Made by a program: the position numbers and the translations under genes | NCBI RefSeq assembly: GCF_009469615.1 | Contig: NZ_SSXX01000001.1 | Location: forward strand, 744,001-808,000 | Direction of reading: 5' to 3' | Length of the DNA stretch: 64,000 nt | Source of the DNA: Dechloromonas sp. H13 | GTDB lineage: Bacteria > Pseudomonadota > Gammaproteobacteria > Burkholderiales > Rhodocyclaceae | Notes under the pieces: generated by a model | The model's database searches: none | What the model was told of the DNA's origin: nothing | Seen by the model: the letters and a program-made list of their open reading frames with translations, nothing else | In this document: positions 8,394 to 17,621 of the stretch, one piece after another | Layout of the letters: every line of letters begins with the position of its first letter | Numbering within the stretch: position 1 is the first letter of the stretch

Positions 8394-11156
8394 TCAGCCG
8401 ACCCGGAAGCCGGCGTTGATCATCACCTGGTTGGCGACGATCTTCGAGGTACCGCCGTCGATGGCGTTGGCGGCGTTCACCGTCTCCCGCAGGTTATCCT
8501 GGAGCCGGGCGCCGGCCGCCTGGTCGCTGACGGTGCCGATGCCCTGGCCGATGGCCTGGTAGATGGTGTTCTTGTCGCTGCCGGTGCGCACCGCTTCCGG
8601 CGCGTCGACCGCGAAATGCCGGGTGGTCGCGGCGACGGCGTCGGCCAGCTCGCCCTCGAGGCGCTTGATCTGCTCCTCGACCTTCGCCCGCGACGCCGCG
8701 CTCAGGCGGTCGTCATTGCGGATGTCGCGCAGTCCCTGGACCTGCGCCTTCTTGCTGTCCACGTCGGCCAGCAGCTGATCGAGCAGCAGATCGCCGGTCG
8801 CGTACTTGCCGCCGGCGGTGCTCTGGAAGCTGGTGTTCTTGAGCACGTCGCCAAGGCTGCCGAGCGATTCGCGGAAGAACTTCGAATAGTTTTCCTGGAT
8901 CTTCAGCTCGGGCAGGATCCTGGTCACCCGGAAGTCGTCGAGCACCGTGTCGATCGGCTTGACGACCTTGATCGGCAGCAGGTCGTCGGGCAGGCGCGCG
9001 CGGATGTCGGGGAAAGTCAGTTGCGGCTCGTCCTGGTCGCTCTCGTCGTTGTCGTCGAGCCAGTAGGGCAGCATCAGGTCGCCGATGACGACGCCGCTGT
9101 CGTCGTAGGCGAGGACGAAGGTGCCACCGGGGACGCAGCCGCCGGCATGCGCCAGCCCGGGATGGGCGGCGATCATGTTGGTGAACAGCAGGCGGTCCTT
9201 GCGGTCGTCGTCGCGCTTCCTGAGGATGTCGCCCAGCCAGTTGACCCAGAGGTGGGTTTTCGAGCCGCTGACGACATCGACCGGCGACACCAGGTCGGTG
9301 CGCATGATGTCGCCGAGGCCGGCCTTGGCCTTCGCGGTGGTCACCACCGCCTCGTCGAAGCGCGCCGTCCACGCGCTGTTCTGCAGGCTGAAGGCCTGGT
9401 AGCTGCGGACGGCGAGCGGGCCGGGCTGCTCGGTGCTGCCGACCAGTTCGCCGGCGGTGCTTTCCAGTTTCGCCTTCGCTCCCTCGACCTGCTTGACGAG
9501 ATCGGCGTTGAGCACGTTGCCCGCCGGCTTCTGCACCGCCGTGCCGGCCGCCCGGATGTCGGCGATCATGCGCGTGCTGAAGGCGATGTTGTCCTTGAGG
9601 TGGCTGGCGAGGTCCTGGCGCAACAGGTAGTGCAGGCTGTGCAGGCTCGTCTTCCTGAACTTCGGCCCGCGGATGACCAGGTCGCGCCGATTGTGCAGCA
9701 GCACGCTCATGACGGCGATCGGCAGGTTGCGCTGGCGGATCAGCTTCTCGATGGCCGGTTCGGCAGTATCGGCCTTCATGCCGAGGTGGCCCTCGATGCG
9801 GAAGAAGTCGCAGCCGCCGAGATCGCGGGCGAACGGATCGTCGCCGGCGTTGGCCTCGGGCAGTGGCGTCCACTGGTAACCGGGAGTGTCGTCGCTCTCG
9901 CCGCGCGCCCGGCGCTGCTCGTTCCACAGCGGGCGCAGCTGGTCGCCGTTGCGGTAGTAGATGGGCACGGCGCGCAGTTCGAGCGGCGCGCTTTCGCTGC
10001 GGCTCGGGGTGATCTTCGGCTGCGGCCTGGTCGCCGCCGGGATGGCGAAGCCGGCGAGCAGGGCCGCCAGCTTTTCCATCAGGTGGCGCACGCACGCCCG
10101 GCCGGCGCCGCCGGCGGCCAGCCATGGCGCCGGGTAGCGGCCGCTGCGCAATTGGGTCGGGTCGGCCAGCGCGCCGAGCAGCAGGTGCTTCGGGAAAGCG
10201 CCAGCCGGCGGGCACAGCACCGAGCCGTCCTCGAACAGCGCGGCGCGCAGCTCGCCCCAGGTGGCGACGACGTCCTTGAGAAAGGCGTGGTAGTACTGGA
10301 TGCCGAGCCTGGTATCGCTCATCTTGCCGGCAATGGCGGCCAACTGGGCGGACCAGCGGGCGGTGCTGGGCAGGTCGGCGACGGCGCCGCGCGCGAGCGC
10401 TTGGCCGAGCGCCTCGAAGGCGGCGAGCAGGGCCTTGACCGTCTGCTCGGCGGCGCTCCGGTAGCGGGCGGCGAAGATTTCCGCCGAGGTCACCGACACC
10501 TTGTCGCCGCTGCCGGTGCCGAGGTCGACGCGGGCCGCCGCGACGCGCGGCAGCAGCGCGGCGAGGTCGGCGCCGGTGGCCAGGGCGGCGGCCAGGCCGA
10601 TCTTCTCCGCGACGTCGCGCTCGATCAGCAGGAAGCGCTGCGTGTTGCGCGCGGTGCGCCCGCGATTGTCGCAGTCGCCGCCGGTGCACAGGTCGGGATC
10701 GTTCTCGTAGCTTTCCATGAAGGCGATCGCCACCATCAAGCCGAGGCGGTCGCCGAGTTCGGCCAGCGGCTGGCCGGGGCGCGGGTCGCCGGCGGGCAAC
10801 AGTTCGCGCAGGGGCAGCATCGCGCCGTCGACGTAGAACGGCTCGTAGGCCGGGGCGCTCTCGTCGTAGGGCGCGCTGCGGTCGAAGACGGTGTCGGCGG
10901 CGAGGCCTAGCAGGTCGCCGTCGCTGGTCACGCCAACGCCCTTGCTCACGCTGATCCGCCCCTTGCCGAGCGCCGGCAGCAGGCCGCCGACGATGCCGAC
11001 GCCGAGCATCTGGGTGCGCGTCAGCCGGCCCTGGTCGTCGAGGTATTCGGCGACGCTGTTGAGTTGCCCGTGGGTCAGCACCTGGTCGCGCTCGAAGACC
11101 GCGTAGTCGGTGGTCACCGCCTCCAGGCGGCGGATGATTTTGAGGGGATCGGCCAT
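8394..11156 (-). CDS. Unknown large eCIS-cluster protein (920 residues)
   Basis: I do not recognise a named domain. The N-terminus (about 20-75) has an ordered region containing GQLNSVAEYL and LGVGIVGGL. The middle has alternating polar and aromatic segments, including YWLDDNDESDQDEPQ, an acidic patch. The last 200 residues contain charged heptad-like helices (KAQVQGL, AKVEEQIKRLEGELADAV) that look coiled coil. It sits between the Afp12-like baseplate protein and the tape-measure protein, where Afp clusters carry their fibre gene, so a structural or host-contact role is possible. That placement is inference from gene order only. Confidence 0.8.
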   Translation of the reverse strand: MADPLKIIRRLEAVTTDYAVFERDQVLTHGQLNSVAEYLDDQGRLTRTQMLGVGIVGGLLPALGKGRISVSKGVGVTSDGDLLGLAADTVFDRSAPYDESAPAYEPFYVDGAMLPLRELLPAGDPRPGQPLAELGDRLGLMVAIAFMESYENDPDLCTGGDCDNRGRTARNTQRFLLIERDVAEKIGLAAALATGADLAALLPRVAAARVDLGTGSGDKVSVTSAEIFAARYRSAAEQTVKALLAAFEALGQALARGAVADLPSTARWSAQLAAIAGKMSDTRLGIQYYHAFLKDVVATWGELRAALFEDGSVLCPPAGAFPKHLLLGALADPTQLRSGRYPAPWLAAGGAGRACVRHLMEKLAALLAGFAIPAATRPQPKITPSRSESAPLELRAVPIYYRNGDQLRPLWNEQRRARGESDDTPGYQWTPLPEANAGDDPFARDLGGCDFFRIEGHLGMKADTAEPAIEKLIRQRNLPIAVMSVLLHNRRDLVIRGPKFRKTSLHSLHYLLRQDLASHLKDNIAFSTRMIADIRAAGTAVQKPAGNVLNADLVKQVEGAKAKLESTAGELVGSTEQPGPLAVRSYQAFSLQNSAWTARFDEAVVTTAKAKAGLGDIMRTDLVSPVDVVSGSKTHLWVNWLGDILRKRDDDRKDRLLFTNMIAAHPGLAHAGGCVPGGTFVLAYDDSGVVIGDLMLPYWLDDNDESDQDEPQLTFPDIRARLPDDLLPIKVVKPIDTVLDDFRVTRILPELKIQENYSKFFRESLGSLGDVLKNTSFQSTAGGKYATGDLLLDQLLADVDSKKAQVQGLRDIRNDDRLSAASRAKVEEQIKRLEGELADAVAATTRHFAVDAPEAVRTGSDKNTIYQAIGQGIGTVSDQAAGARLQDNLRETVNAANAIDGGTSKIVANQVMINAGFRVG

Positions 11157-11171
11157 GATCGGACTCCCGTT

Positions 11172-13766
11172 CTACGATTCGGTGAGGTCATCGGCGCTGC
11201 CGAGGGCGGCGCGGCCGAGGACGAAGGGCGGCGGCTGCAGCTGGCCGCAGGGATGCAGCCCGCTGGATGGATACACGTTCTTGGCGCGGGTCACTGCGGC
11301 AATCAGCGCCTTGAGTTTGGCGCTGCGCCCGACGCTGGCGGCACCGGCACGGATTTCCAGCCAGTCGCGCCAGGCCTGCTCGATGGCGGCCATGTCGTCG
11401 CTGTTGACCCAGCAGATGCGCGGCAGGAGGTGGGCCGGCGTTTCCTGGCGCAGGGTTTCCTCGACGAAGCGGCGGAAATCCATGTCGATGAAACGCCCGG
11501 CGTAGGCCGGCAGGACGATGGTCAGGCGGTCGCTGTAGGGGTCGAGGTCGGCGCAGTCGCTGCAGGCGGCATCGACGCAGATGTCCATGAACGGATCGCC
11601 GGGCTGCCCGGCCAGCAGCAGGAGATGCTCGATGACATAGAGGCCCTCGCCGCCGTACTGCGTGCGCAGGTGGGTCATCAGTTCGGAAATGGCCGTTTCC
11701 AGCGCGTCGACCGCAGCGAAGTACTCGATGCGGCGGGCGATGACCTCGCCGCCGGCGTCGACGATGTTGAAGTAGTGGCGGCCGTCGCTGGTCGTCCGCC
11801 GTTCGTAGCCCGCCGGCTGCTGCGCGGCCAGGATCGCCTGCTCCATCTCGGCGTGCGCCGCCGCCGGGGTCAGGTAGTGGGTGCTGCTCGACAGCAGGAT
11901 CTTGCCGCTGACCGGATGGCGGATGCGGAAGCGGAATTCGTCGCCCGGCGTCGCGTCGATCTCGGCGTAGATGTCGTAGGCGACGCTCGCCAGGTTGCGC
12001 CGCCGCGCGTCGGCGATGCCGAGCAGGCGGGCGATGCGCCGCTCGAAGCCGGAGACGTTGGTCGTGTTCCACAGCGCTTCCGGCGCCGCCAGCGCGGCGT
12101 CGTGGGCCAGCCCGCGCTCGCCGCCGAGCGCCGGATAGTCCTTCAGGAAGGCGCACTTGGCGGCCGCCGCCGGCGCCGGCCCGAGGCCGAAGCGCGCCTG
12201 CATGATCGCCACGTACTCGTGGAAATCCTCGGCATGGCGCGCCAGCAGGTGGTCGAGGAAACGGTTGCGGCGCAGCAGCCCGGCGCCGTCCGGCTCGACC
12301 ACGGCGGCCAGCGCGGCGGCGTCGAAGCCTTCGGCATAAATCTTGGCCCAGTCCGGGAAGCTGGCGACCAGCTGGCTGAAATAGCTGTGCGCGAGGTCGG
12401 GCTGCGTCGAGAAGAGATCGCGGACATGCGCCAGTTGGGCAAGATGGTTGGCCAGCACCTGGTCGAAGAAGAGCAGCCAGGCCTTGAACTGCAGCGCCTG
12501 CGCCGCCCGCTGCCGGCTCGCCCCGGGCGGCAGGCCGGCCTCGGAAAGGCCGTAGATGAACGGGAAGTGGTGCTGGAACGAGCGGTAGCGGGCGGGGTCG
12601 CGGTAGCGCCCGAGCGGGATGGGCAGGTCGCCGGGGCTGCCGTCCTCCAGCTTGCTGCGCTCGGCCTCGCGCAGTTCGGCAAGCAGCGCGGCGACCCGTT
12701 CGGCGCGCGGCAGCAGCGGCAGGTTCTTCTTGTAGAACAGCAGCCGGCCGGCGCTCGCCGAGAGGCGCGGCTGGCGCCCCGACGGCACCGGCAGGCGCCA
12801 CTTGTCGGCCGGCGCGCTGGCCTTGCCTTCAGCATCCAGTGCGTTGAGCAGGATGTCGCGGATGGCGACGACGCCGGGAATGTCCATGATCAGGCTGATG
12901 ACGTCCGACAGCCGCACTTCTTCGCGCAGCCCGGCGGCGGCGAGTTCGTCGTCGTCGATGAAGCCGTTGGCGAGCGGTGGCCCGGCGAAGATCTCCGGCA
13001 CCGTCCACGGCGAGCCGTCGGCATGGCGGCGCTGGCGCATCTCGGCCAGCGTGTAGTTGAGCACCGGCGGCGCCAGGCTTCGGTCGACGGCGAAGGCGAT
13101 GGCGGCCGCCACCTGGTCGGCATCGGCCTCGGGGGTCAGGTCGATCTCGGCGCACAGGCTGAAAGGCTGCGGCTCGACGCGGTCGATGCCGACGAAATCG
13201 GTGCACAGCGCCCGGTTGGCGGCGAGCGTCGCCTGGATCTCGCGGTCCACCGCCGCGCGCCGTTCGACACCGGCCACCTCATCCATGTAGTCCACCAGCA
13301 CCCGGTAGCGGCCGCGCACGGCGATCTCGCGTTCGTTTTTGGCACCGGTCGGCTGCGCCGCCAGCGTGCCGGCGGCCGGGTCGGCGTAGAGCGCGAGCGG
13401 CGCCGCGCGCAGCCATGCGTTCCGGACGCCGGGCAGGTCGATCAGCAGCTTGCGGTAGTCGGCCTCGCTCACCGGCCGGCAAGGCAGGATGCGGCTGGCG
13501 CGGGCGAACAGTTGTTCCATCGCGGCGGCGTTGTCGTCCGGCGCAGCGAGCAGGTCCTCGATCGGGAAGCGCGTGCGGTAGGCGAGGTCGGTCAGCGCGT
13601 AGGCCAGCAGTTCCAGCGTCGTGATGCCGGGGTCGTGGACGTTGTGGTCGGTCCACAGGCGGCGCGCCAGGCGGCGCGCATGGTCGAGGCCGAGCGCGAA
13701 GAGCTGGCGCTGGTCGAGCGCCGGCTCGTCGGCAGGCAGGGGCGAGAGGGTCGGCTTGAGGAGCAT
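11172..13766 (-). CDS. Large baseplate protein (Afp12-like)
   Basis: This 864-residue protein contains DHNVHDPGITTLELLAYALT near residue 40, the signature seen in eCIS and phage-like baseplate proteins of the Afp12/gpJ group. It is followed by LAYRTRFPIEDLLAAPDD. The rest is a long mixed alpha/beta protein with no enzymatic motif that I can see. Together with the neighbouring 1010-residue protein it probably forms the baseplate wedges around the spike. Gene order spike-PAAR-gp25-Afp11-Afp12 matches known eCIS clusters. Its start at 13766 is 12 nt behind the upstream stop. Confidence 0.85.
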   Translation of the reverse strand: MLLKPTLSPLPADEPALDQRQLFALGLDHARRLARRLWTDHNVHDPGITTLELLAYALTDLAYRTRFPIEDLLAAPDDNAAAMEQLFARASRILPCRPVSEADYRKLLIDLPGVRNAWLRAAPLALYADPAAGTLAAQPTGAKNEREIAVRGRYRVLVDYMDEVAGVERRAAVDREIQATLAANRALCTDFVGIDRVEPQPFSLCAEIDLTPEADADQVAAAIAFAVDRSLAPPVLNYTLAEMRQRRHADGSPWTVPEIFAGPPLANGFIDDDELAAAGLREEVRLSDVISLIMDIPGVVAIRDILLNALDAEGKASAPADKWRLPVPSGRQPRLSASAGRLLFYKKNLPLLPRAERVAALLAELREAERSKLEDGSPGDLPIPLGRYRDPARYRSFQHHFPFIYGLSEAGLPPGASRQRAAQALQFKAWLLFFDQVLANHLAQLAHVRDLFSTQPDLAHSYFSQLVASFPDWAKIYAEGFDAAALAAVVEPDGAGLLRRNRFLDHLLARHAEDFHEYVAIMQARFGLGPAPAAAAKCAFLKDYPALGGERGLAHDAALAAPEALWNTTNVSGFERRIARLLGIADARRRNLASVAYDIYAEIDATPGDEFRFRIRHPVSGKILLSSSTHYLTPAAAHAEMEQAILAAQQPAGYERRTTSDGRHYFNIVDAGGEVIARRIEYFAAVDALETAISELMTHLRTQYGGEGLYVIEHLLLLAGQPGDPFMDICVDAACSDCADLDPYSDRLTIVLPAYAGRFIDMDFRRFVEETLRQETPAHLLPRICWVNSDDMAAIEQAWRDWLEIRAGAASVGRSAKLKALIAAVTRAKNVYPSSGLHPCGQLQPPPFVLGRAALGSADDLTES
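11686..11716 (+). repeat. Dispersed 31-bp motif, coding copy
   Basis: GAAATGGCCG and CGTCGACCGCAG are spaced 19 nt apart. It lies in the Afp12-like gene. The first core base differs from consensus. Confidence 0.6.
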
Positions 13767-13778
13767 GGCGGCCTCGGC

Positions 13779-16700
13779 TCAGTCGGTCGCTTCGGCGATC
13801 AGGTGGCTGGCGGCCGAGACGAGGATGGCGTCCGGGCGGTCGCCGGTGATTTCGGCGAGATCGTTGAGCAGCAGATCGCCGGCACCGGCCAGCCCGCAGC
13901 GGAAGTCGGTGACGAAATCAACGTAGGGCAGTTCCTCGATGAAGTCGAGCAGCACCGAGCGGTAGATGCGGCCGCCGAACAGCAGCGGCCGGTCGGCGGC
14001 GAAGGCCCACGGCGAGAGCGCCTGGACGATGGCCTCGTGCAGCCGCTGGCGCGTGTAGGCGAAGGGGTGACCGGCGCGGAAGCGGACCTTGAAGTCGAGG
14101 CGCACCGGCTGGTAGGCCGGGTTGCGCACGCGCACCGTCACCTGCGGCGAGGCGTGGGCGCGGACCAGTTCGGCCATCTGCGTCAGGGTGTCGAGATCGA
14201 CCCGGGGTTGCAGCGGGTCGGGCAGGTTGCGGTTGCGCAGGTCGGGAATGGCGATGATCAGCACGTGGCCGGGCGCCATCCAGGACGTGTCGCTGGCGTG
14301 CGGGATGCACTTCACGCGATGCACGGCGGGGAAGTTTTCGAGCAGCAGGCGCTCGTAATCCCATGCCGTGACGCAGCGCTGGCGGTGGCGCAGGCGTTCC
14401 GCGGCGCGCCGGTTGAGCATGGCGGCGCTTTCGCCGGCCCGCCCGCCGAAGGTCGCGTAGGGCTGGGCCACCTGCTTGAGCGCCGGCGGTGCCGGCAGCA
14501 GTTTGGCGATGCTGCCCGGAGCCAGGGTTTCGACCGCCGGCGGCGCGCCGGCGGCCGGCCAGTCGCGGACGACCTCGACGGCATTGGCATGCACCGCCAG
14601 CAGCCGGCAGGCCGCCGCACTGTCCTGCGCGACCGCCGCCTTGAGCCAGACCGGCCCGGCCGGCAGCCAGGTGTTGTCGGTGGTCGTCGCGCGCGACAGC
14701 ACGATGCCGACGATGCCGCTGGCGCGCAGGCCGCGGCTGGTGTCGAGCGCCAGCTCGTCGGGGGCGATGGGGCGCCAGTGGTTGTCGCAGAGCACCGACC
14801 AGCGCACCGGCTGCGCGCCCAGGGCGGGGTCGGCGCTGCCCTCGGCGACCTGCAGCAGCAGGTGGATGCTGTCGCCGGCGGCGACGCCGGCGACGCCGAC
14901 GATGAACTCGCCCTCGTCCGGATAGGCCGGCAACAGGGCGACCCTCTTGTCGGCGACCCAGGCCGGGTCGCGGCGCAGGAAGGGGTGCTCGCGGCGCTGG
15001 CCGAAGGGGCCGACGTGGAAGAACTGGAGGTCGGCCGCGGCGGCGGCGAAGGACTCGGCGTCGTCGCGCGTCAGGTCGACGCTCGGCGTCTGCGCCGTGT
15101 AGGCCAGCGTGATTTCCTGCACCGTCGGCGTGTACGGCTCGTTGAGGACGGTCGTATCGCCGGGGGTGCGCGCGTGCTGCAGCGTTTCCTTGCGGTAGTC
15201 GGCGTGCAGGAAGTCGTCGACCAGCGCCACCGTGACGTAGCCGCTGCGCACCGCCGGCGGCGGCACCGTGGCGCGCGCGAAGAGCGGCCGCGTCTGCATG
15301 TAGCGGCGGCCGAAACGGCGGCTGTAGGCGCTGCCGCCAGTCAGCAGGGAATAGACGAAGCCGGCTTCCGACCCGCGCTTGCCGTGGACTGCCGGCGGCG
15401 CATTCGGGCTGAGCGTCGTGACGCCGTCGACGCGCCGCATCAGGTCGAGCTCACGCGTCGTCTCGCTGCCGCTGCGGTCCTGGTAGACGAGGCGGGCGGC
15501 GACGCCGTTGGCCACCCCGGCGGCGTGGGCGTAGCCGGCATACCAGCTGCCGAGGCTGGCCGGCGCCCCCTGCCAGCGCAGGCGGATCGCGAGGTCGGTC
15601 AGCTGCTTGGACAGGGCCTCCGGACAGCCGACCATGAAGCGCGACCCGCTGACCGGCTGCGGGCCGAAGGGCTGGAAGGCCTTCTTCGGGTTGAGCGAAC
15701 CGAAGTCGTTTTCGAGATCGAGGCTTTTCAGGCCGTCGACCGCAACCGTCAGCGCCGCCCGGTCGACACGCAGTTGCGCCAGCGCCGCGTAGTCGGCAGC
15801 GGCCTCGGGACGCAGCAGCAGCTGGACGACGGGCAAGGCGGTGGCGAAGGCCTGGCCGTGCAGCGCGGCGGCGTAGTCGACGACCGCCGGCTCGCCGTCG
15901 GGCACCGTGAAGCCCAGCGTCAGGCGGCCGCCGCTCAGGCTGCCGGTCAGCGCGTAGGGGCCGAGCCAGCCCGCGGCGCCGGTCACGAAGGCCTGCAGGG
16001 CGTCGCCGATGTCCTGTCCGTCGCGCGCTGCCGTTTCGGCGAACGCGAGGTCGAGGACGATGCCGACCTCGCGCCGCCCCTCGCGCAGGCGCAGCACCGG
16101 CGAGGCCAGCGCGCAGCCGAGCGGCGCCGGCGCCAGGCCGGCATGGCCGAAGGCCGGCCACTGCGGGCGCGCCGGATCAAGCGGCGTGCCGAGACCGTCG
16201 GCCGAGTCGGCCACCGGCGCAAAGCGCACGCCGCCGGCATCGCGATAGACGCTGTGCAGCGCCGTCACCTTGCCCTGCCCGACGACCGTTTCGCGCAGCG
16301 GCTTGTACAGGCGCTCGCCACCGCTGGCGTCCTTGCCGGCGGTGAAGCGCTGCGCCGGCGTCACGGCGAACGGCGCCGCGTTCTTCTTCAGTTCGAGAAC
16401 CAGGTGGGCATGCTCGGGCTGTGCCGGCAGCGGCTCGAAGCCGAGCACCCGGCGATAGTGGAAATCGAGGTGGCGGGCGCCGAGGTCGTTGAGCGCCGCG
16501 CGCGCCGGTTCGAGCATTTCGAGGAAGGCGCCGAACAGGCCGAGATGCGGCGGCACCGAACCGTCATCGCGGGCGAGCAACGCCGCATCGTCGCCCTCGG
16601 GGAAGAAGGCACGCCAGTCGCCGGCGGCCGTCTCCGGGTCGCTGGCGTACAGGCGCAGGTGGGCGGCCAGGCGCCGCGCCTCGGCCAGCCGTTCGCCCGG

Positions 16701-16811
16701 CGTCCGGGCATCGACCGGGGCGAAGCCGGGATCGAGCGCCGGCGGCGAACGCTCGTCCTGGCTCTGGCCGAGGCGGGCGATTTCGTTCTGCAGGATGCGC
16801 GCGTCGGCCAT
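13779..16811 (-). CDS. Baseplate J-like wedge protein (Afp11-like)
   Basis: This 1010-residue protein begins MADARILQNEIARLG and ends with a stretch seen in gpJ-like baseplate proteins: a repeated lateral domain followed by a C-terminal part with IEELPYVDFVTDFR and GDLLLNDLAEITGDRPDAIL. The region containing VTAWDYERLLLENFPAVHRV resembles the conserved 'putative baseplate assembly protein' family. It probably forms baseplate wedges with the downstream Afp12-like protein. It starts 7 nt after the gp25-like gene. Confidence 0.88.
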   Translation of the reverse strand: MADARILQNEIARLGQSQDERSPPALDPGFAPVDARTPGERLAEARRLAAHLRLYASDPETAAGDWRAFFPEGDDAALLARDDGSVPPHLGLFGAFLEMLEPARAALNDLGARHLDFHYRRVLGFEPLPAQPEHAHLVLELKKNAAPFAVTPAQRFTAGKDASGGERLYKPLRETVVGQGKVTALHSVYRDAGGVRFAPVADSADGLGTPLDPARPQWPAFGHAGLAPAPLGCALASPVLRLREGRREVGIVLDLAFAETAARDGQDIGDALQAFVTGAAGWLGPYALTGSLSGGRLTLGFTVPDGEPAVVDYAAALHGQAFATALPVVQLLLRPEAAADYAALAQLRVDRAALTVAVDGLKSLDLENDFGSLNPKKAFQPFGPQPVSGSRFMVGCPEALSKQLTDLAIRLRWQGAPASLGSWYAGYAHAAGVANGVAARLVYQDRSGSETTRELDLMRRVDGVTTLSPNAPPAVHGKRGSEAGFVYSLLTGGSAYSRRFGRRYMQTRPLFARATVPPPAVRSGYVTVALVDDFLHADYRKETLQHARTPGDTTVLNEPYTPTVQEITLAYTAQTPSVDLTRDDAESFAAAAADLQFFHVGPFGQRREHPFLRRDPAWVADKRVALLPAYPDEGEFIVGVAGVAAGDSIHLLLQVAEGSADPALGAQPVRWSVLCDNHWRPIAPDELALDTSRGLRASGIVGIVLSRATTTDNTWLPAGPVWLKAAVAQDSAAACRLLAVHANAVEVVRDWPAAGAPPAVETLAPGSIAKLLPAPPALKQVAQPYATFGGRAGESAAMLNRRAAERLRHRQRCVTAWDYERLLLENFPAVHRVKCIPHASDTSWMAPGHVLIIAIPDLRNRNLPDPLQPRVDLDTLTQMAELVRAHASPQVTVRVRNPAYQPVRLDFKVRFRAGHPFAYTRQRLHEAIVQALSPWAFAADRPLLFGGRIYRSVLLDFIEELPYVDFVTDFRCGLAGAGDLLLNDLAEITGDRPDAILVSAASHLIAEATD
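15715..15745 (+). repeat. Dispersed 31-bp motif, coding copy
   Basis: AGATCGAGGC, TTTT and CGTCGACCGCAA keep the standard distance. It lies inside the Afp11-like gene. Confidence 0.55.
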
Positions 16812-16818
16812 GATCGCT

Positions 16819-17256
16819 TCAGCCGCCGCCCAGCGTGGCGCGCAGCTCGTTGCCGTCGGTGCGGTAGAACGGGAAGACGAGGTTGAAGCGCGAGTTGGTG
16901 GCGCGCACCTCGTATTCGAGCAGGATGTCGAGGTCCCCGGAATTCGGATCGCGGCTGTCGACGCTGAGCGCCAGCACCTTGATGCGCGGTTCGTAAATCA
17001 GGATCGCCGTCCGCACGCGGTCGAGCAGCAGCGTGCGCATGGTCGTGCTCATCGGCTCGAACATCAGCTCATGCATGTCGAGGCCGTATTTCGGCTCGAA
17101 CAGGCGCTCGCCGGCGGCGGTGCCGAAGAGCAGGACCAGGCTTTCGTGGATGTCGGCCTCGGCGGACACCATCACCGCGCCGCTGCCGACGAAGCGCGGC
17201 GGAAAGCTCCAGCCGGTGCCGAGGAAGGACTCGTAGCGCTCGCCGTCGTCGCTCAT
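16819..17256 (-). CDS. gp25-like baseplate wedge protein (Afp9-like)
   Basis: This 145-residue protein has the length and pattern of the gp25/lysozyme-like baseplate wedge family: a beta strand ending GTGWSFPPRF, then DIHESLVLLFGTAAGERLFEPKYG and MSTTMRTLLLDRVRTAIL. The EPKYG motif is typical of contractile-tail gp25 proteins. It connects wedges to the sheath and inner tube. It lies between PAAR and the Afp11-like gene, the standard eCIS order. Confidence 0.92.
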   Translation of the reverse strand: MSDDGERYESFLGTGWSFPPRFVGSGAVMVSAEADIHESLVLLFGTAAGERLFEPKYGLDMHELMFEPMSTTMRTLLLDRVRTAILIYEPRIKVLALSVDSRDPNSGDLDILLEYEVRATNSRFNLVFPFYRTDGNELRATLGGG

Positions 17257-17286
17257 GCCCTCACCTCCCGTTGCGGAATCCGACGG

Positions 17287-17317
17287 TTGCGGTCGACCAC
17301 CGAAAAAGGCCGAAAAC
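17287..17317 (-). repeat. Dispersed 31-bp motif, intergenic copy in the eCIS cluster
   Basis: Read on the minus strand, GTTTTCGGCC, a T5 tract and GGTCGACCGCAA follow the consensus at fixed spacing. It fills the 79-bp gap between the PAAR and gp25 genes, the widest gap inside an otherwise tightly packed cluster. Confidence 0.8.
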
Positions 17318-17335
17318 GAAATTTCATCGGGGGCC

Positions 17336-17611
17336 TCATCCGATCGTCACCGTCGGGCTGCCGACCGCCGCCGACGCGCCGCACACGCAGGCATCGCCGA
17401 CGCGCAGGGCGGAGCGGCCGGCAATCATGACCGTCGTGCTGCCGAGCGGAAAGGGGCTGACCGAGGGGCCGTGCTGCGGCGGCAGCGGGCAGGAATGCAG
17501 GTCACCGGCGACCGCCGCCGGCTGGCCGCCGATCAGCACGGTCGCCACGCCCGGCCCGGTGATCGTGCCGCCGTGGGTGCTGATGTCGCCGACACGGGCT
17601 GCTGCTGGCAT
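17336..17611 (-). CDS. PAAR-domain spike tip protein
   Basis: This 91-residue protein is a complete PAAR domain: ARVGDISTHGG near the N-terminus, GGQPAAVAGD, LHSCP and a final GDACVCG with closely spaced His and Cys residues suited to bind one metal ion at the apex. PAAR proteins sharpen the VgrG-like spike of contractile injection systems and type VI secretion. It lies directly after the spike gene with a 10-nt gap. Confidence 0.95.
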   Translation of the reverse strand: MPAAARVGDISTHGGTITGPGVATVLIGGQPAAVAGDLHSCPLPPQHGPSVSPFPLGSTTVMIAGRSALRVGDACVCGASAAVGSPTVTIG

Positions 17612-17621
17612 CGTCGTCTCC

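Noticed and set aside
11064..16886. Very long open frame on the plus strand opposite the eCIS baseplate genes
   Set aside because: It is a shadow caused by high G+C. The minus-strand frames have recognisable baseplate motifs and tight operon spacing; the plus frame is Arg/Gly/Ala-rich without any domain.
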